DNA from: Xenopus tropicalis
Lineage: Eukaryota > Chordata > Amphibia > Anura > Pipidae
Assembly (NCBI RefSeq): GCF_000004195.4
Contig: NC_030677.2
Coordinates: 197,631,372-197,695,371, forward strand
DNA: 64,000 nt
Direction: 5' to 3'
Positions 9,640 to 20,702 of this stretch are shown here, one piece after another. The position numbers and the translations under genes are program-made. The number at the start of each line of letters is the position of its first letter. Position 1 is the stretch's first letter. A model generated the notes under the pieces. The model worked only from the letters and a program-made list of their open reading frames with translations, was not told the DNA's origin and ran no database searches.

Positions 9640-10400
9640 CAAAATTTATATAACTTGTGCAAAATCTGCTAAGAAACTTAATTAACTTGCCTAGAAACTT
9701 ATGTAACTTGGGCATCAAGCTAAATACAATGCAGAGGAGCTGGACAGGGGTAAGCGGGGACAAACTCCACTGACCACCAATAAATTAAAAAACTTAAATA
9801 AATTCCACTGCCAATGAACTGGCTGACTTATTAGTACATTCATTATTTAACTATTTATATGAACTGCTTATTATAGAGTAATGTCAGCTGTTTATATTGG
9901 GCTCTATTATCTGCATAATAATAGCGTCTGCTACATGAAATGTCCCGCAGGGGAATGACTGGTTATTGGGCCCCACAGCAATATCATTGGGCCCCTACGC
10001 TTCCGCAATTTATGCAAAAAATTGTGTTACTTTCAAAGAAACTTACGTATAAACTCAACTGACCCCCCAATTAAAGTAATGCCTTATTAGCACATTTACT
10101 ATTTTTACTATTTTTAAGAACTACTGCTGACTAGTTATTGGGCCCCACAGCAAGATCACGGGGGCCCCTAAGCTTACATCAGTTTTTGCATATGTTAAAT
10201 AAAATGTGTAACTTCCATATCAAGCAATGACAGCGAGAGCAGGGGCAGGTAAGTGGGTAGGATTTAAACTTAGGGCAAACTCCACTGACCCCCAATGAAC
10301 TGACTGTTAATTAGAACAATATAATCAATATAACTCTTCTTAACTTTTAATATAATTTGCTTATTAAAGCTTAACATCAGCTGTTTTTTTTGCACACACA
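9640..10400. repeat. Degenerate tandem repeat, about three units of 225-290 bp
   Basis: The phrase ACTCCACTGACC with a following stretch on TTATTAGTACATT/TTAATTAGAACAAT recurs near 9768, 10050 and 10275. TTATTGGGCCCCACAGCAA is repeated near 9961 and 10136. Units differ by substitutions and deletions. Confidence 0.65.
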
Positions 10401-10639
10401 AGGGTTGTGGCCAAAATTGTGTATGACCAAAGCCAATCTTAGATCAACGTATATCTATAGCTATCTAAACTAGTCATTTCCATAACCACACATAACCACA
10501 CACAAGGGTCGCCCACACTAGGCTGGACCCAACAAATTTTAAAGATAAAGAATGTTCTAGAGAAGAGGTTGGGGGTAGAAAGTAAAATTATGTAACCAAA
10601 ACAGATGTTCAGTGCTAACAACGGCAGGGATTTCCTTTC

Positions 10640-10790
10640 TTTTGTCTTTTTGCCATTTAACTCTTAATCTTTAATGTACTTTGTATTTATTTGTAATGTA
10701 TTATTATTCTATTGACCCTTATTTGTTCTATTAATATATTGTCTTGCTGTACAGTGCTGTATACATAAGTAGCGCTATAAAAATAGACAT
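10640..10790 (+). mobile_element. LINE 3' end (CR1/L2 type)
   Basis: Ends TGTACAGTGCTGTATACATA, AGTAGCGCTATAAAAATAG, the same words as the copies at 26546-26757 (TACAGCGCTGCGTACATAAG). These TACAGCGCTG...GCGCTTTATAAAT tails are typical of frog CR1/L2 LINE 3' ends. Confidence 0.65.
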
Positions 10791-10994
10791 ATATACAATA
10801 ATAAGACAAGAAACTGTAAATTAGGATCAATTTGGGGTCATTGATCTGACAGTTAAAAAGCAATGATTGGTGTAAAGAGCCAGTTTCAGCTTCTATTACA
10901 ATCATGTAGGGAAACTGATGTGCTAGCAGAACAGTGGTACTGGACTCCAGGATCGGCCTGAAGAGCACTTTGTCATTACTATGAAACAAATCAC

Positions 10995-11280
10995 TGCCCT
11001 TTAGATCATACAGTCTAAGTGGGTGGGTAACTTACAGAGACAGAAAGATAATAAGTGCTTCACTTTACAGTGATTGAGGCATTGCTGCCTAAGTGCCAAG
11101 ATCAGATGTTATGGCAGTGCTCCAGGAAGTGGTCTTTGAGTTTAGCACTGAAGAGATTGGAGGAGGATTCAGTTTTACAGGTAAGGAACAGCAAGAGAAA
11201 AAGTTTTAAGGAGGGAGACTAGGAAAGCGGGTTGCATGACTCGACAGTGGAACAGAACAGAGGAGCCGACCAGGAATGTA
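10995..11280 (-). repeat. Probable LINE-derived sequence
   Basis: CAGTCTAAGTGGGTGGGTAAC matches 33964-33985 (AGTCTAAGTGGTTGGGTAAC), where it directly continues a LINE 3' end. The rest to 11280 is assigned by position and style only. Confidence 0.45.
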
Positions 11281-11848
11281 TTTCAAAGGTGCTTGCTGAC
11301 CATTCCTAATCATGTGGGGTCTTTGGCTGACCATTGGGAGTGACCATCATGTAACTTGATAGTAGTTAGTCGGTCCCACTGCAGTGCATAAGGCCATCAA
11401 CCACCAGCTAGTTGGGATGCAATAAATCCATCATTTCTGGACTAATGTGAACACTGAACCAAATTAAAATCCTAATTTGCAGATTTGCATTTGAACAAAT
11501 TCTAAAAAAAATAATCTGAAAAACTGTTCAAAAGTTTAAAACTGTTTCTTTCAATCATCCATTGCTCTTAAGTTGAGTGATTTTTCCGCACAACTACTCT
11601 TGCCATCAAAACAGATGTTAACAGCGGTCCAATTTGATCTGACCCGTATCAATCCACACCTAAGGCAAAGTAAATGTAGGACCCTTTAGATGGAGCCCAG
11701 AGGACAGTTAGGGCTACCCTTCCATCCTTGTCACTAATAACATAAAAAAGCAAAAATTAAATATTTGGGGGCAGTAGCAGAAAAAATGCAGAAAAGTTGT
11801 GTCACAGTCACTTTAGCCCAGTATATAAACTGTCAGTAGCGCACTTAC
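11281..11848. other. No gene; MITE scrap at 11440-11510
   Basis: CACTGAACCAAATTAAAATCC and TTTGCAGATTTGCATTTGAA resemble the 2517-2675 repeat type. Nothing else is recognised. Confidence 0.45.
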
Positions 11849-11948
11849 CTCCTCGAGTAGCAAGGATATTACCAGCATACGAAAAAGTCACACAGGAGGT
11901 ATCAGTGCCAGGAGTATGTGCTTGTCTACAGTGGAATTTAGTGTGGAC
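11849..11948 (-). CDS. wdr70: WDR70 coding exon (WD40 repeat, second visible exon)
   Basis: This 100-bp exon reads VHTKFHCRQAHTPGTDTSC then VTFSYAGNILATRGG on the minus strand. DTSCVTFSYAGNILATRGG forms strands of one WD40 blade, whose closing TWD is in the next exon at 7184-7268. The acceptor TTTGCCTACAG ends at 11949 and the donor GTAAGT starts at 11848. It begins in phase 0 and ends after the first base of a Gly codon. It matches the WDR70 segment that follows the IWDRN motif in other vertebrates. Confidence 0.94.
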
Positions 11949-12989
11949 CTGTAGGCAAAGAATCAAGAGGAAATACTGTGAAAACTCTAAAGCAATGGAG
12001 CACATATGAGACAACCTCTTAAATTCATTTCAAGATCTTTTTAACTAAAAAACAAAAAGAACATAATAAAAACAAAAAAAGTTCCAAATGTGCCAAATCT
12101 TTCCCCCCTCTCCTCTCCTCTTTTTTTTTTTTTTTTTAAATAAATACCAATAAATTATTCCAAATGGATCATTGCCAGAATCCACTCTGACTTGTTTCTG
12201 GAGAATGTCATTTTCATCAGACTGAAAGACATGTTTTTTTTTTTTAACCCGGCACAACACCCAAGTGAGAACTGAATTGGTTTTAATGAATCGGACAGGG
12301 AAGAGCGTGTGAAGCTTTGGTGCCGGAGATAAATTTTGACACAATGAAAACACGAGTTTGGCTTTCAGCTCAAATATCTCTGCTCTGTTTTTCTGACTTG
12401 GACACTTTTTAACAGAAGGAAAATCTTTCCCGCCAGCAGTAGTCCCTTTTTTTTTGTAGAAGTGTAACTGAGAACTCGCAGATAATGTTGAGTTTGTATC
12501 AAAAGGAAAATCCATCATTTACAACCAACGCAATCTTGAGAAGTTGTGTGTACCGTACAATTCCAAAAGACTAACGGTAGATCCTCCTAAAAGTACATGC
12601 GTCTTTCTACTCTTAGACATTACCAATATATTTTGAACTTCTGTTCCAAGGACATTTACAATTTAGACAACATAAGCAATAGGAGAAGGTTTATGACTGT
12701 GCAGAAGATCCTAAAAAGAACTCCAGGTGACTTTGACAAGGGAAAAAGAAGCCATTAATAATAGTGTCTAAATACAGAGAAGCCCAGTGAAGGAAAAATG
12801 CTGTAAAAATTACAAAGGTTACTTTTAAGTTAACATTCATATAATGCATCATTTCTAGAAAGTGTATCTAAAACAATTTATACCTTATAACATGATTTCT
12901 TTTGCTAACAGCATAATGATGTCCCTTGAAAAAAAATAATGCATACTGACTCTATAAGTTTGTTTTTGAAGGACATCACTAGACCTTTA

Positions 12990-13260
12990 GGCTGATGACC
13001 GTGCAACAAATCTCCCTTGCCGCGGGCAACTTATCTCCCCAAAATGCCATCCCACCGGCTAGAATGTAAATTGCTGGTGGGATGGCATACGCGGCGCCAA
13101 AATCGCCGAAGTTTTCTCTCAAGGCAACTTCGGCAAATCGCTGCGCAACGTATGCCATCCCACCGGCGATTTACATTCTAGCCGGTGGGATGGCAATTTG
13201 GGGAGATTAGTCAAACGCGACCAGGGAGATTTGTTGCGTGGCGACTAATCTCCCCGTCTG
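12990..13260. mobile_element. Palindromic MITE with nested hairpins
   Basis: Arms 13035-13090 and 13150-13205 are 56 bp long and inverted with about 3 mismatches. Each arm is itself an imperfect palindrome built from ATGCCATCCCACCGGC and GCTGGTGGGATGGCAT. Between them, GCCGAAGTT pairs with AACTTCGGC. Outer words CAACAAATCTCCC and GGGAGATTTGTTG also pair. The first of three related elements in a row. Confidence 0.9.
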
Positions 13261-13550
13261 TCACAGCCCTTAGTCTCCCACAATAAATCTCTTTGACTGG
13301 TGGCAACTTATCTCTTGAAAATATTTAGGCAGTCTTGTAAATCTCCAGTGGGAAAACATACGTGTTGCTTCTGCTTTCAGAAGTAGATTGAAGTTGTATC
13401 GCAAAGAAACTGGGCTACTTCGCAAACCTGAGGCGACAGCTATGTTTTCCCACCAGCTATTTACATTACTGCTGGTGGGAAAACATTTTCAGGAGATTAG
13501 CCACCTGCTGTAGAGGAGGTTTATTGCGGGCGAGTCTGCGTAGTCCTTAT
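13261..13550. mobile_element. Palindromic MITE, second of the cluster
   Basis: Same plan as 12990-13260 but more diverged: CCAGTGGGAAAACATA and TATGTTTTCCCACCAG pair, followed by GCTGGTGGGAAAACATTTTC and AGGAGATTAGCCAC. Confidence 0.75.
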
Positions 13551-13930
13551 AGTGTACTGTATGTAACACAGTATAAAGGACTATGGGGCAAAGCCAGTGA
13601 TGGCTGAATAAGCAGATAAGCATTCCCAGAACATCTCCAGTTATGACCTCCACAATAATATCTTAGGTTAAGGACTCACGGAGTGGTTTAATCCACTCCG
13701 AAATGCCTTTCTACCAGTGACTCCTATTGTTGCCAGTGGAAAGGCATTTCGAAACGGTTAGTCGCCCGTGATAGCAGAGATTTATCGTGGACAACTGCAT
13801 CGCCTTGTTATTCCGAAGTTGCGCAAAGTTTCCTCCTGCAGGCAACTTTGCGATCCTTAGCCTAAAGATGGCCATACATTGAAAGATCGGCTTGTTTGGT
13901 GAGGCTGCAACCACTTATATCACATTCTTC
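13551..13930. mobile_element. Palindromic MITE, third of the cluster, plus MITE scrap
   Basis: Within 13665-13862, CGAAATGCCTTTC at 13699-13711 pairs exactly with GAAAGGCATTTCG at 13739-13751. The loop sequence CTCCTATTGTTGC is shared with 8342-8611. The right end GATCCTTAGCC mirrors the left TTAAGGACTCAC. Positions 13864-13912 (GATGGCCATACATTGAAAGA) are a truncated AGGTGGCCATACA-type MITE. Confidence 0.7.
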
Positions 13931-14217
13931 TTAAAGGGACAAAAAGTCACAAAAATAAAGAATAGGTAATGAACCAAAAATAATTTAGTTTATAAGGCTA
14001 ATGCAGAAGTTACTGAAATTATTACTGTTTCAGCATATGAACAGACAGCAACACATCCCTGCTGAGAGAAACCACAGTGAACCTAATACACAACACAAAT
14101 GAAACTAATACAAATGATAGAAACTATCATTTTTATGACAGCTAAGACTTTAAAGCAGGTGGAGTCAAATCACTATATGAAATTGGTATACCTCTTTTCT
14201 GCTAAAATAGATGTTGG
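13931..14217 (+). repeat. Possible T2-like left end
   Basis: Starts CTTAAAGGGACAAAAAGTCAC. The rest is not assignable. Confidence 0.35.
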
Positions 14218-14860
14218 AACATTGTTGGTGGGATTTGCTTCCGTTCACGCATTAGCGGTTGGGCACCGATGTTGGGGCTTGACATGGATTGCATTGGTGC
14301 TCCACTTCATCCCATAGATGTTCAGTTAGGCTGAGGTCATGATTTTGTGCAAGCAAGTTCTTCCACTCCCATCTCAGCAAACTAATTCTGGACCCTTTGT
14401 TAGGCGTGGGGATATTATTCCAAACAGTTGCCTCAATGTATGAAGCGCAGAACTGTAAAGAATGTTATTGTATGATGTAGCAAACTACGGCCCACGGGCC
14501 ACGTCCGGCCTGTTGGTCTTTTTAATCCTACCCACCGAGAATTGGTGTCTCGCTTTTCCTAAGAGAGAGACTGCAGTCCCAAATTGCTACTCATGCCTTC
14601 AGAAAATCCAGACTCCACAAGTCTCATCACGCGAGACTTGGCGGCAAGACTGCATGTAAGCGCAGCAACGCAAGACCTAGGGGACTGTCGATCGGAGACA
14701 GCGTCTGGTGCTGGTCTGGCCCATCAAATTTTAAAAGTCAATGTGGCCTCTGAGCCTAAAAGTTTGCCCACCCTGATGTAGCAGCACCTGTGTTGGCAAT
14801 AATGGCAAAGCCTTCAATGGTCAAATCCAATAATTAAAAGGGTTTTCCAGTTACTTTTGG
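14218..14860 (-). mobile_element. Tc1/mariner transposase remnant, interrupted by an hAT element
   Basis: Read on the minus strand, 14285-14345 gives a DLSLTEHLWDEVEH-like stretch that corresponds to the DLNPIEHLWDEL region of Tc1/mariner transposases. The frame is broken and no start or full catalytic triad is visible. After the inserted element the family resumes at 14784 and runs to about 14858 (CAGTTACTTTTGGCC). Confidence 0.75.
14483..14775 (+). mobile_element. hAT MITE nested in the mariner remnant
   Basis: The 8-bp sequence ATGTAGCA at 14475-14482 is repeated exactly at 14776-14783. The right end CCCACCCTG reads CAGGGTGGGCAAAC on the other strand, an hAT-type terminus. The left part AACTACGGCCCACGGGCCAC resembles the CAAACTACGGCCC phrase of hAT elements but lacks the CAGGG start, so the left tip may be shortened. 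Confidence 0.88.
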
Positions 14861-15583
14861 CCAGAAAAATCGTGCAAAATCTCAGCAAAAATTCTCCATA
14901 TCACATTTAACAAAGTGCTACTAGAGCAGCGGCAGCAAAATTATGGTTCAGACCTTTCGGAAACATATTGTGAATATTGCAAAATGAATTTCCAACGGGA
15001 GCAGCCTGGATTTCTGTTTAGCAAAAGTTGCCCAAAAGGTTTGAGAAAGTGCAGGCAATAATATTTACTCCAGATATATGAAAAACAGAACAAATTACAT
15101 GGCAACATAACTAACCATTTATGGCTGAGATTTTTATTTGATGCGCTATTTATCCTTACGCATGACTAAAGATTCATCCAGCAAGGTTTTATAGCGATAC
15201 AAGGACTAAGAGATCACAACACTCCACATCTCTACCTTGGGATCAGAACCACTGACGCATGTAGGACGTCATGTGTTTGGCTACAAAACTGATAATATCC
15301 TTAATCGTTAAATCCTACTGCGGACCCCTCTCTAGGAAGTAAATGGAAAACAATAAATTACAATAAAAATGCTGTAAATGCAGGCTTTTCTGCAGACGTG
15401 TAAAAAAGGCAGAGTGGACAACTACAGGTGTTCAATGTCACTCACTGCATGAAGACATTGGAGTTTTTTTTACATTTGTTATGTTCCTACGCAAACTGAA
15501 TAGGACATCCAAATCGACTTGTGCTTGTATTAACTTGGATTTAGAATAAGCTGATCCGTGTTCATATAAAATTCATTGCATTT
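14861..15583. other. No feature recognised
   Basis: Single-copy appearance. No coding signal. Confidence 0.45.
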
Positions 15584-16016
15584 TAAAGGTAAAGGAAAGG
15601 TAAAAGCTAAGTAAGCTTTATCAGAACGGTCTATTTAAATACAACCATAAGCACTCACAGAAACGCTGCACTGAGTCCTCTATCAAAAGAAACACAGGAT
15701 GTTGTGTCTCCTTTTATGAAAACATGTTCTTCGATATCAGACTTCCTCTCTATTAGGGCTCCTTCAGGTTTGGGGCTTGAGCCTGCTCAGTTCTCTCCTC
15801 TCCCCCCCGCCCTTATCCTGCTCCCCCCCTCCCATAAGCATGCATAAGAACTCACTTTCCCTACCCTTAGGAATGTGTGATCTGAGCTACCAATGGCTAT
15901 AATTGCAGCAGGAAGCAACCAAGACCAAGGTAAAATGGCAGCTGCGATCAAAGGGAGCTTCTAGGGCTCTTTACTCTTGGCAGTAAAATGCCAAAATGAC
16001 TTTCCTTCTCCTTTAA
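15584..16016 (+). mobile_element. T2/Kolobok-like MITE with TTAA ends
   Basis: TTAA at 15584-15587 starts TTAAAGGTAAAGGAAAGG and the right end is CTTTCCTTCTCCTTTAA at 16013-16016 for the closing TTAA. The ends are inverted repeats. It shares its whole body with 46704-47171. Confidence 0.9.
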
Positions 16017-16081
16017 TAAAAAAAAATTCTCAGTTTGACATCTGTTTATCTATTGTCGGTATGTTTAAGAATATATCACAT

Positions 16082-16263
16082 TCTTACTCATTAGCAGATA
16101 CCTAGACATGACTTGTTGAATGTTGTCCTTTATAAAACTACTATGTTATCTATGGAAATTCAATGTAAATGCAATGTTCCCCTTCCCCTTACCCATAGCC
16201 TTTTCTTTCTGTACCCCCTCCCTTTTTAAAAATACTTTGAAAAATAAAGAATTGAAAAAAAAA
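16082..16263 (+). mobile_element. 5'-truncated LINE tail (L1-like) with poly(A)
   Basis: A 15-bp target duplication flanks it: AAGAATATATCACAT at 16067-16081 and AAGAATGTATCACAT at 16264-16278, one mismatch. The insert ends with AAAAATAAAGAATTG followed by an A-run, with AATAAA as poly(A) signal. Only about 180 bp of 3' end remain, typical of incomplete target-primed reverse transcription. Confidence 0.85.
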
Positions 16264-16334
16264 AAGAATGTATCACATAAAACAGCTCATATGTAAAACC
16301 CTGATTCATCTAAATAAACCATTTTCATAAAAAT

Positions 16335-16620
16335 ATACTTTTTTAGTAGTATAATTTGGGTAGATAAGTAATAAAGGCCGCCCCCTGGGATCAAACGATG
16401 CACAGTGCACACAAACAAACCAAGGGCACACACGTTAGGTCACATCAGCCAATTAATGGACAGAGTTCTGCCTTTTACTCCCATAATTCTTCCTGTCACC
16501 TTTAGAGTTGCTTTTATGATATGATACATTTAGATTGCTTTAACTGCCACTACGTAGAAAGTCATTGTTAGATATCTAACAATATAAAAGACATTTGTCA
16601 CCAAGTGACCCAATGGCTGC
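16335..16620 (+). repeat. Repeat shared with 54620-54860
   Basis: CACAGTGCACACAAACA, GCCAATTAATGGACAGAGT and CTTTTACTCCCATAATTC have counterparts in the same order at 54692-54775. Class not determined. Confidence 0.7.
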
Positions 16621-16706
16621 TGTACTATCTATAATACAGTGATGCCTACAAACACTTTTGGGTCAGATGTGGCCCTTTAACAAATTTTGTATTGTTCCTA
16701 TACAGT

Positions 16707-17023
16707 AGGTGGCCATACATCGAACGATCCACTCGTTTGGCCAGATCACCAAACGAGCAGATTTTTCCCCTTATATGACCACCTTGAGGTGGTCAATATT
16801 TAGCTGATCAGATTGGATCATAATTGCCGCTATGCAGGCCACTGGATCGAAGACAACATCATTGTGCAGATCTGGTCCTTGACCAGCCCAGAAAATTAAA
16901 CCTGCCCTGCTCATTTTTGGTAAGATATTGGTCTGCTAGGCCCATGAGAGGGCCCCACACACAGACAGATAAGGTGCCAATTTGATCTTTTGGAGCTTTT
17001 ATCAGCCCCTGTATGGCCACCAA
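16707..17023 (-). mobile_element. AGGTGGCCATACA-type MITE
   Basis: Starts TAGGTGGCCATACATCGAAC and ends CTGTATGGCCACCAAAG. Internal order is reversed relative to 43261-43622. CGTTTGGCCAGATCACC and GGTCTGCTAGGCCC are family words. Confidence 0.8.
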
Positions 17024-18370
17024 AGCCTACTTAGCCTTTACAGACTCCTCAGTACAAATTATGTTAATCTAAATCTACCCAAAACACAATTTATATTGTA
17101 ATATAATGTAATATATAGTATTTTACACCTAGTAGTTTGATCTTAGCACTGTCCATAATTCTTCTTGAAAAAATCTCAGTGAAAACAAGAACCAGTGAAG
17201 CAGGTGGAATACATTCAGAATAATATGCAGTAAACGAGGATATACAGAATAACACAAGGCCATAATATAATAATGTACATACTACTGAGGGGCATAGCTA
17301 TCAAATACCCCAATACAAATACTATTAGAGCATGGCACGGAGCTCCAGAGCAGGCATTTAAAGGAAATTATAGGGATTATTTGCTGGTAAATTGCATTAA
17401 TACAGTAACCAGGCAGCCAATCAGATCTTTGCTTTAATTTTCTAACTCATACTAGACTAATCAAAACAATGTTTATTGTTTTGTTTATTTAAGGCTAGTT
17501 GGGCACATTCACTGCGCCCTAAGTTAAGGTATGGATTCCTTCAGGGGTGTATCACACAGTATTAAGGGTTTGTTTGGACAGGGAGAAACAAATCACGGCT
17601 CTCAAATTTAAAGCGTTACATAACTTCATCTTGGATTTCCCCAGGGCAGTGACTGAGACGGGATAGTTTTAATCAGATATCAAAGCAGTTAACTGTTTGT
17701 GTCAATGGATCTGGGTTCATAACAACTGTGTAGAATGAAAGGAATTCCAGATGTGTGTCCTGAGGCAGAACGTAGGTGAGTGTAACATTCCAGGCAAGTC
17801 CCAGTGGCCTCCTGACCGAAACCTATAGAACAAGTAGTCCCACATCGCGGAGAAACACGAAGCTAAGTAATACCAGTAACAAGCACATTATTACTAATAG
17901 ACCAGAAGCAACATGGAATGTGAGCCAACTAAGCTCTTAAACCCATTACATGTATTTTACATTTTGCATAGAAGTACAAATGTAATTCATCACTGCAATG
18001 TCCCTTTCCCCTCTATGTAATCTGCCTCCATCCATGGTCTGATTTTAGCTGCTGACTCAGCCCCTCCAGACTGAACATGTTGCTAAATGAACCATCCATT
18101 GGGCCAAACCAATATCCCGCCCAACCAATAATTATCACAAAGGTTGAAATATATTGTTATGTGAACCACATGGACTCACCGATGTTCTCCTCATCCAACA
18201 TGATCCAGTTGATGGCCCAGAGTCACCTACATCTGACAAAGGGCAAGGAGCAAAACTAGCAAGAAAGCATGGCGGCTCCCCCTTTTTAAATGCCCTACAG
18301 GAAAGCTGCCAAGAGAGGTATGCCACTGTACCGACTGGCACGCTCATGGAATGGCACCTTTATCTCCTAT
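17024..18370. other. No gene or firm repeat
   Basis: AT-rich up to about 17560, then less so. No open frame, splice pair or WDR70 motif is visible in either strand. Confidence 0.45.
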
Positions 18371-18372
18371 GT

Positions 18373-18645
18373 CAGTGATCCCCAACCAGTGGCTCGGGGG
18401 CAACATGTTGCTCACCAACCCCTTGGATGTTGCTCTCAGTGCCCCCAAACCAGGTAGTTATTTTTGAAATACTGACTTGGGGCCAAGTTTTGGTTGAATA
18501 AAAAACAGATTTCCTACCAAATAAAGCCCTTGTAAGCTGATAGAGTGCATAGAGGCTGACTAATAGCCAATTGTAGCCCTTATTTGGCACCTCCATGAAC
18601 TTTTATGGTGCTTGTGTTGCTCTCCAAGTCTTTTTATATCAATCC
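18373..18645 (+). mobile_element. hAT-type element, CAGTGATCCCCAACC family
   Basis: Starts CAGTGATCCCCAACCAGTGG and contains CCCCTTGGATGTTGCTCTCAG in single copy. The right end is eroded, so no target duplication can be confirmed. Confidence 0.85.
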
Positions 18646-20700
18646 CTTCACTTATCTAACGAATCCCCCCCCCATTAGTGTGTCTAATATTCAGATCATA
18701 TTAAAATGACAATTTCATACAAAGATGTCTGTGGAGCTTTTGAGCAGACTCAGAGCAACAACAAAAAAACATGGAGGGCCACTTTTCGGCTTAAGCTGTA
18801 CAACTGGTATAAAGTATAATCAGCCAATGTTATGAAACACATTTATGTAGCATGTTAGATTCATTTATTACAAGCAGGAGTTTGACAGAGTTGCAGAGAA
18901 AGACTAAACGAAAATATTCCAAGTCAGTTTTTGGTAGTAATGGACAAAAATTCCCCCAAACACATGGGTTCTGCCCTATGGATCCCACACATACTTTTAG
19001 ACAAAATAATCTCAATTTCAAGTGCAAATATGTACTACTGATGATTCTCTGCAGCACTTCTTACTATGACTTTTTTATATACCCAATAATTGTCTTATGA
19101 TATCATGGTGTCTTTTGCAGGGTGGTAAAGTCTAGACCCAACAGGGAATACCATAATTTAGGAGAAGGGCATGTTCATCGAACAGAAGATTGTAATCTCA
19201 GAAGGAATATGAAAAGTGCTTTATCAAGGGTCGGCTGATGGATTCAAGGAAAAGCCTCCCAGCAGAGGTGGCAGAGGGTAATACAATCATCACTACAATG
19301 ATGGAGTAGGGCGTGAGAGTTCAAAGAAAAGAGCAATACCCCACGCACTAGGTGGTTCAGTTCTACTGTCAGGCTCTATTTAACGTGCAGCTAAATGATA
19401 TCTGTGAAACATTAAAATCCTATAAACTGGAGAAGCTAAAATTCAGAGAAAGGTCAGTTTCCAGCACTTTCTGCCTTCATATGATCTCTAACAGGGAGGC
19501 AAGTGCGGGGGCGAGAAGTGATTGCTCTAGTGCTACAAATGATTCCCTAGCGGGTCCAATAAATTCACACGTGGGTAAAACCTAGTTCAGCCGGCTTTAT
19601 GAATCCCTGTAGATCCTGCCCATGTCATTTCTGCACATTCTTTAAAGCATGGACTAAGCAAAACAAATCAACAACCAACACAGAGCAGGGCTTGCTGAGG
19701 TTGAACAGAAACATACTTGCAGTTAATAAAATACAAGCATTAATCAAAAGATAAACAGGTCAGGGCGACAGGCTGAACAGAACTCAATATGTTATATGTG
19801 TCTCCAAGGACTTACAATTAGGCCCCTTCGTGAGCTTTCTCTCATACATGAAATGGCATTTGGAAAAAAAGAAAAAAAAACCTACAGTACTGAGAGCCCC
19901 AAGAGAAAGAGGCACGCCAGTCTCTCCAGACACCCTTAATCAAGACAATTTATTTAGTGCAATATTTTCATTTTCAGTCAGTGACTTCAGTGGCCCAGCA
20001 AAGAGGCTCCCACCATACCTCCAAAGGTCGCAATTATCAACTCACAACAAAGTGTAAGGGGCACGGGTAAAGGACGTTCAATGGATTGTCACTTCTAGTG
20101 ATGAACCAAAGCACCGCTTAAAGCAACAATCAATTCAGATAAATAGCTGATCGGTAATACTTAACACCTCCGTAAAGCTATGGCCCTAGAGGCAACCATA
20201 CCTAATGTAACTAAAGGAGCAAGCTAGACAAAGTTGCAAAGGGCTGGCTCAACCTGGGCCACCACAGAAACACAAATGCTTCTACTACAGAAGACTACAA
20301 ATCAAAACTGGCTTTCATGCTAAAGCTCGCCATATAGCTACCATTTGCCAGAAAGCGCTCAGTTAGCCTTTAAAAATAAATTTTACAAAAAATTAAGTGT
20401 TAGTATCACACTTTGGGCAAAATATGTAAGCTCATATGTGCCATGTCAAGGCCCCGTGTTCTGTTTCCATCTCTATTTAATTGTTCTCAAAGGTGGATTG
20501 ATTTACTCATGCTACTTTTAATTGGTGTAAATATTTTTATTTTAGATATGGACAATAAAAGGTAACATTTTAGAATTACTTCTCCACTATACTGGTGAAC
20601 GGTATGGTGACTGATTAATCACAGGGACCTTTTTTTCTGACTGTCAGTTCTTTTCTGTTGTTATAGGTCACTCGATTCCAATGTGACTGTAATATTGTTA
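18646..20700. other. No gene; possible LINE scrap at 19125-19330
   Basis: Around 19235-19275 the wording GGAAAAGCCTCCCAGCAGAGGTGGCAGAGG resembles the 3' part of CR1-like LINEs (split here as GGAAAAGCCTCCC and GCAGAGGTGGCAGAGG). The rest shows no coding signal or repeat match. Confidence 0.4.
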
Positions 20701-20702
20701 TA

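Larger units (their letters stand above)
7269..11848 (-). other. wdr70: WDR70 intron of about 4.6 kb
   Basis: GT-AG intron, phase 1, between the exons at 11849-11948 and 7184-7268. It contains T2-like fragments, a palindromic MITE, degenerate long tandem repeats and a LINE 3' end, listed separately. Confidence 0.9.

Noticed and set aside
12045..12518. A 157-codon minus-strand frame near a WDR70 exon
   Set aside because: Contains runs of Lys and Phe from A/T tracts, has no domain and no matching phase with WDR70 exons.
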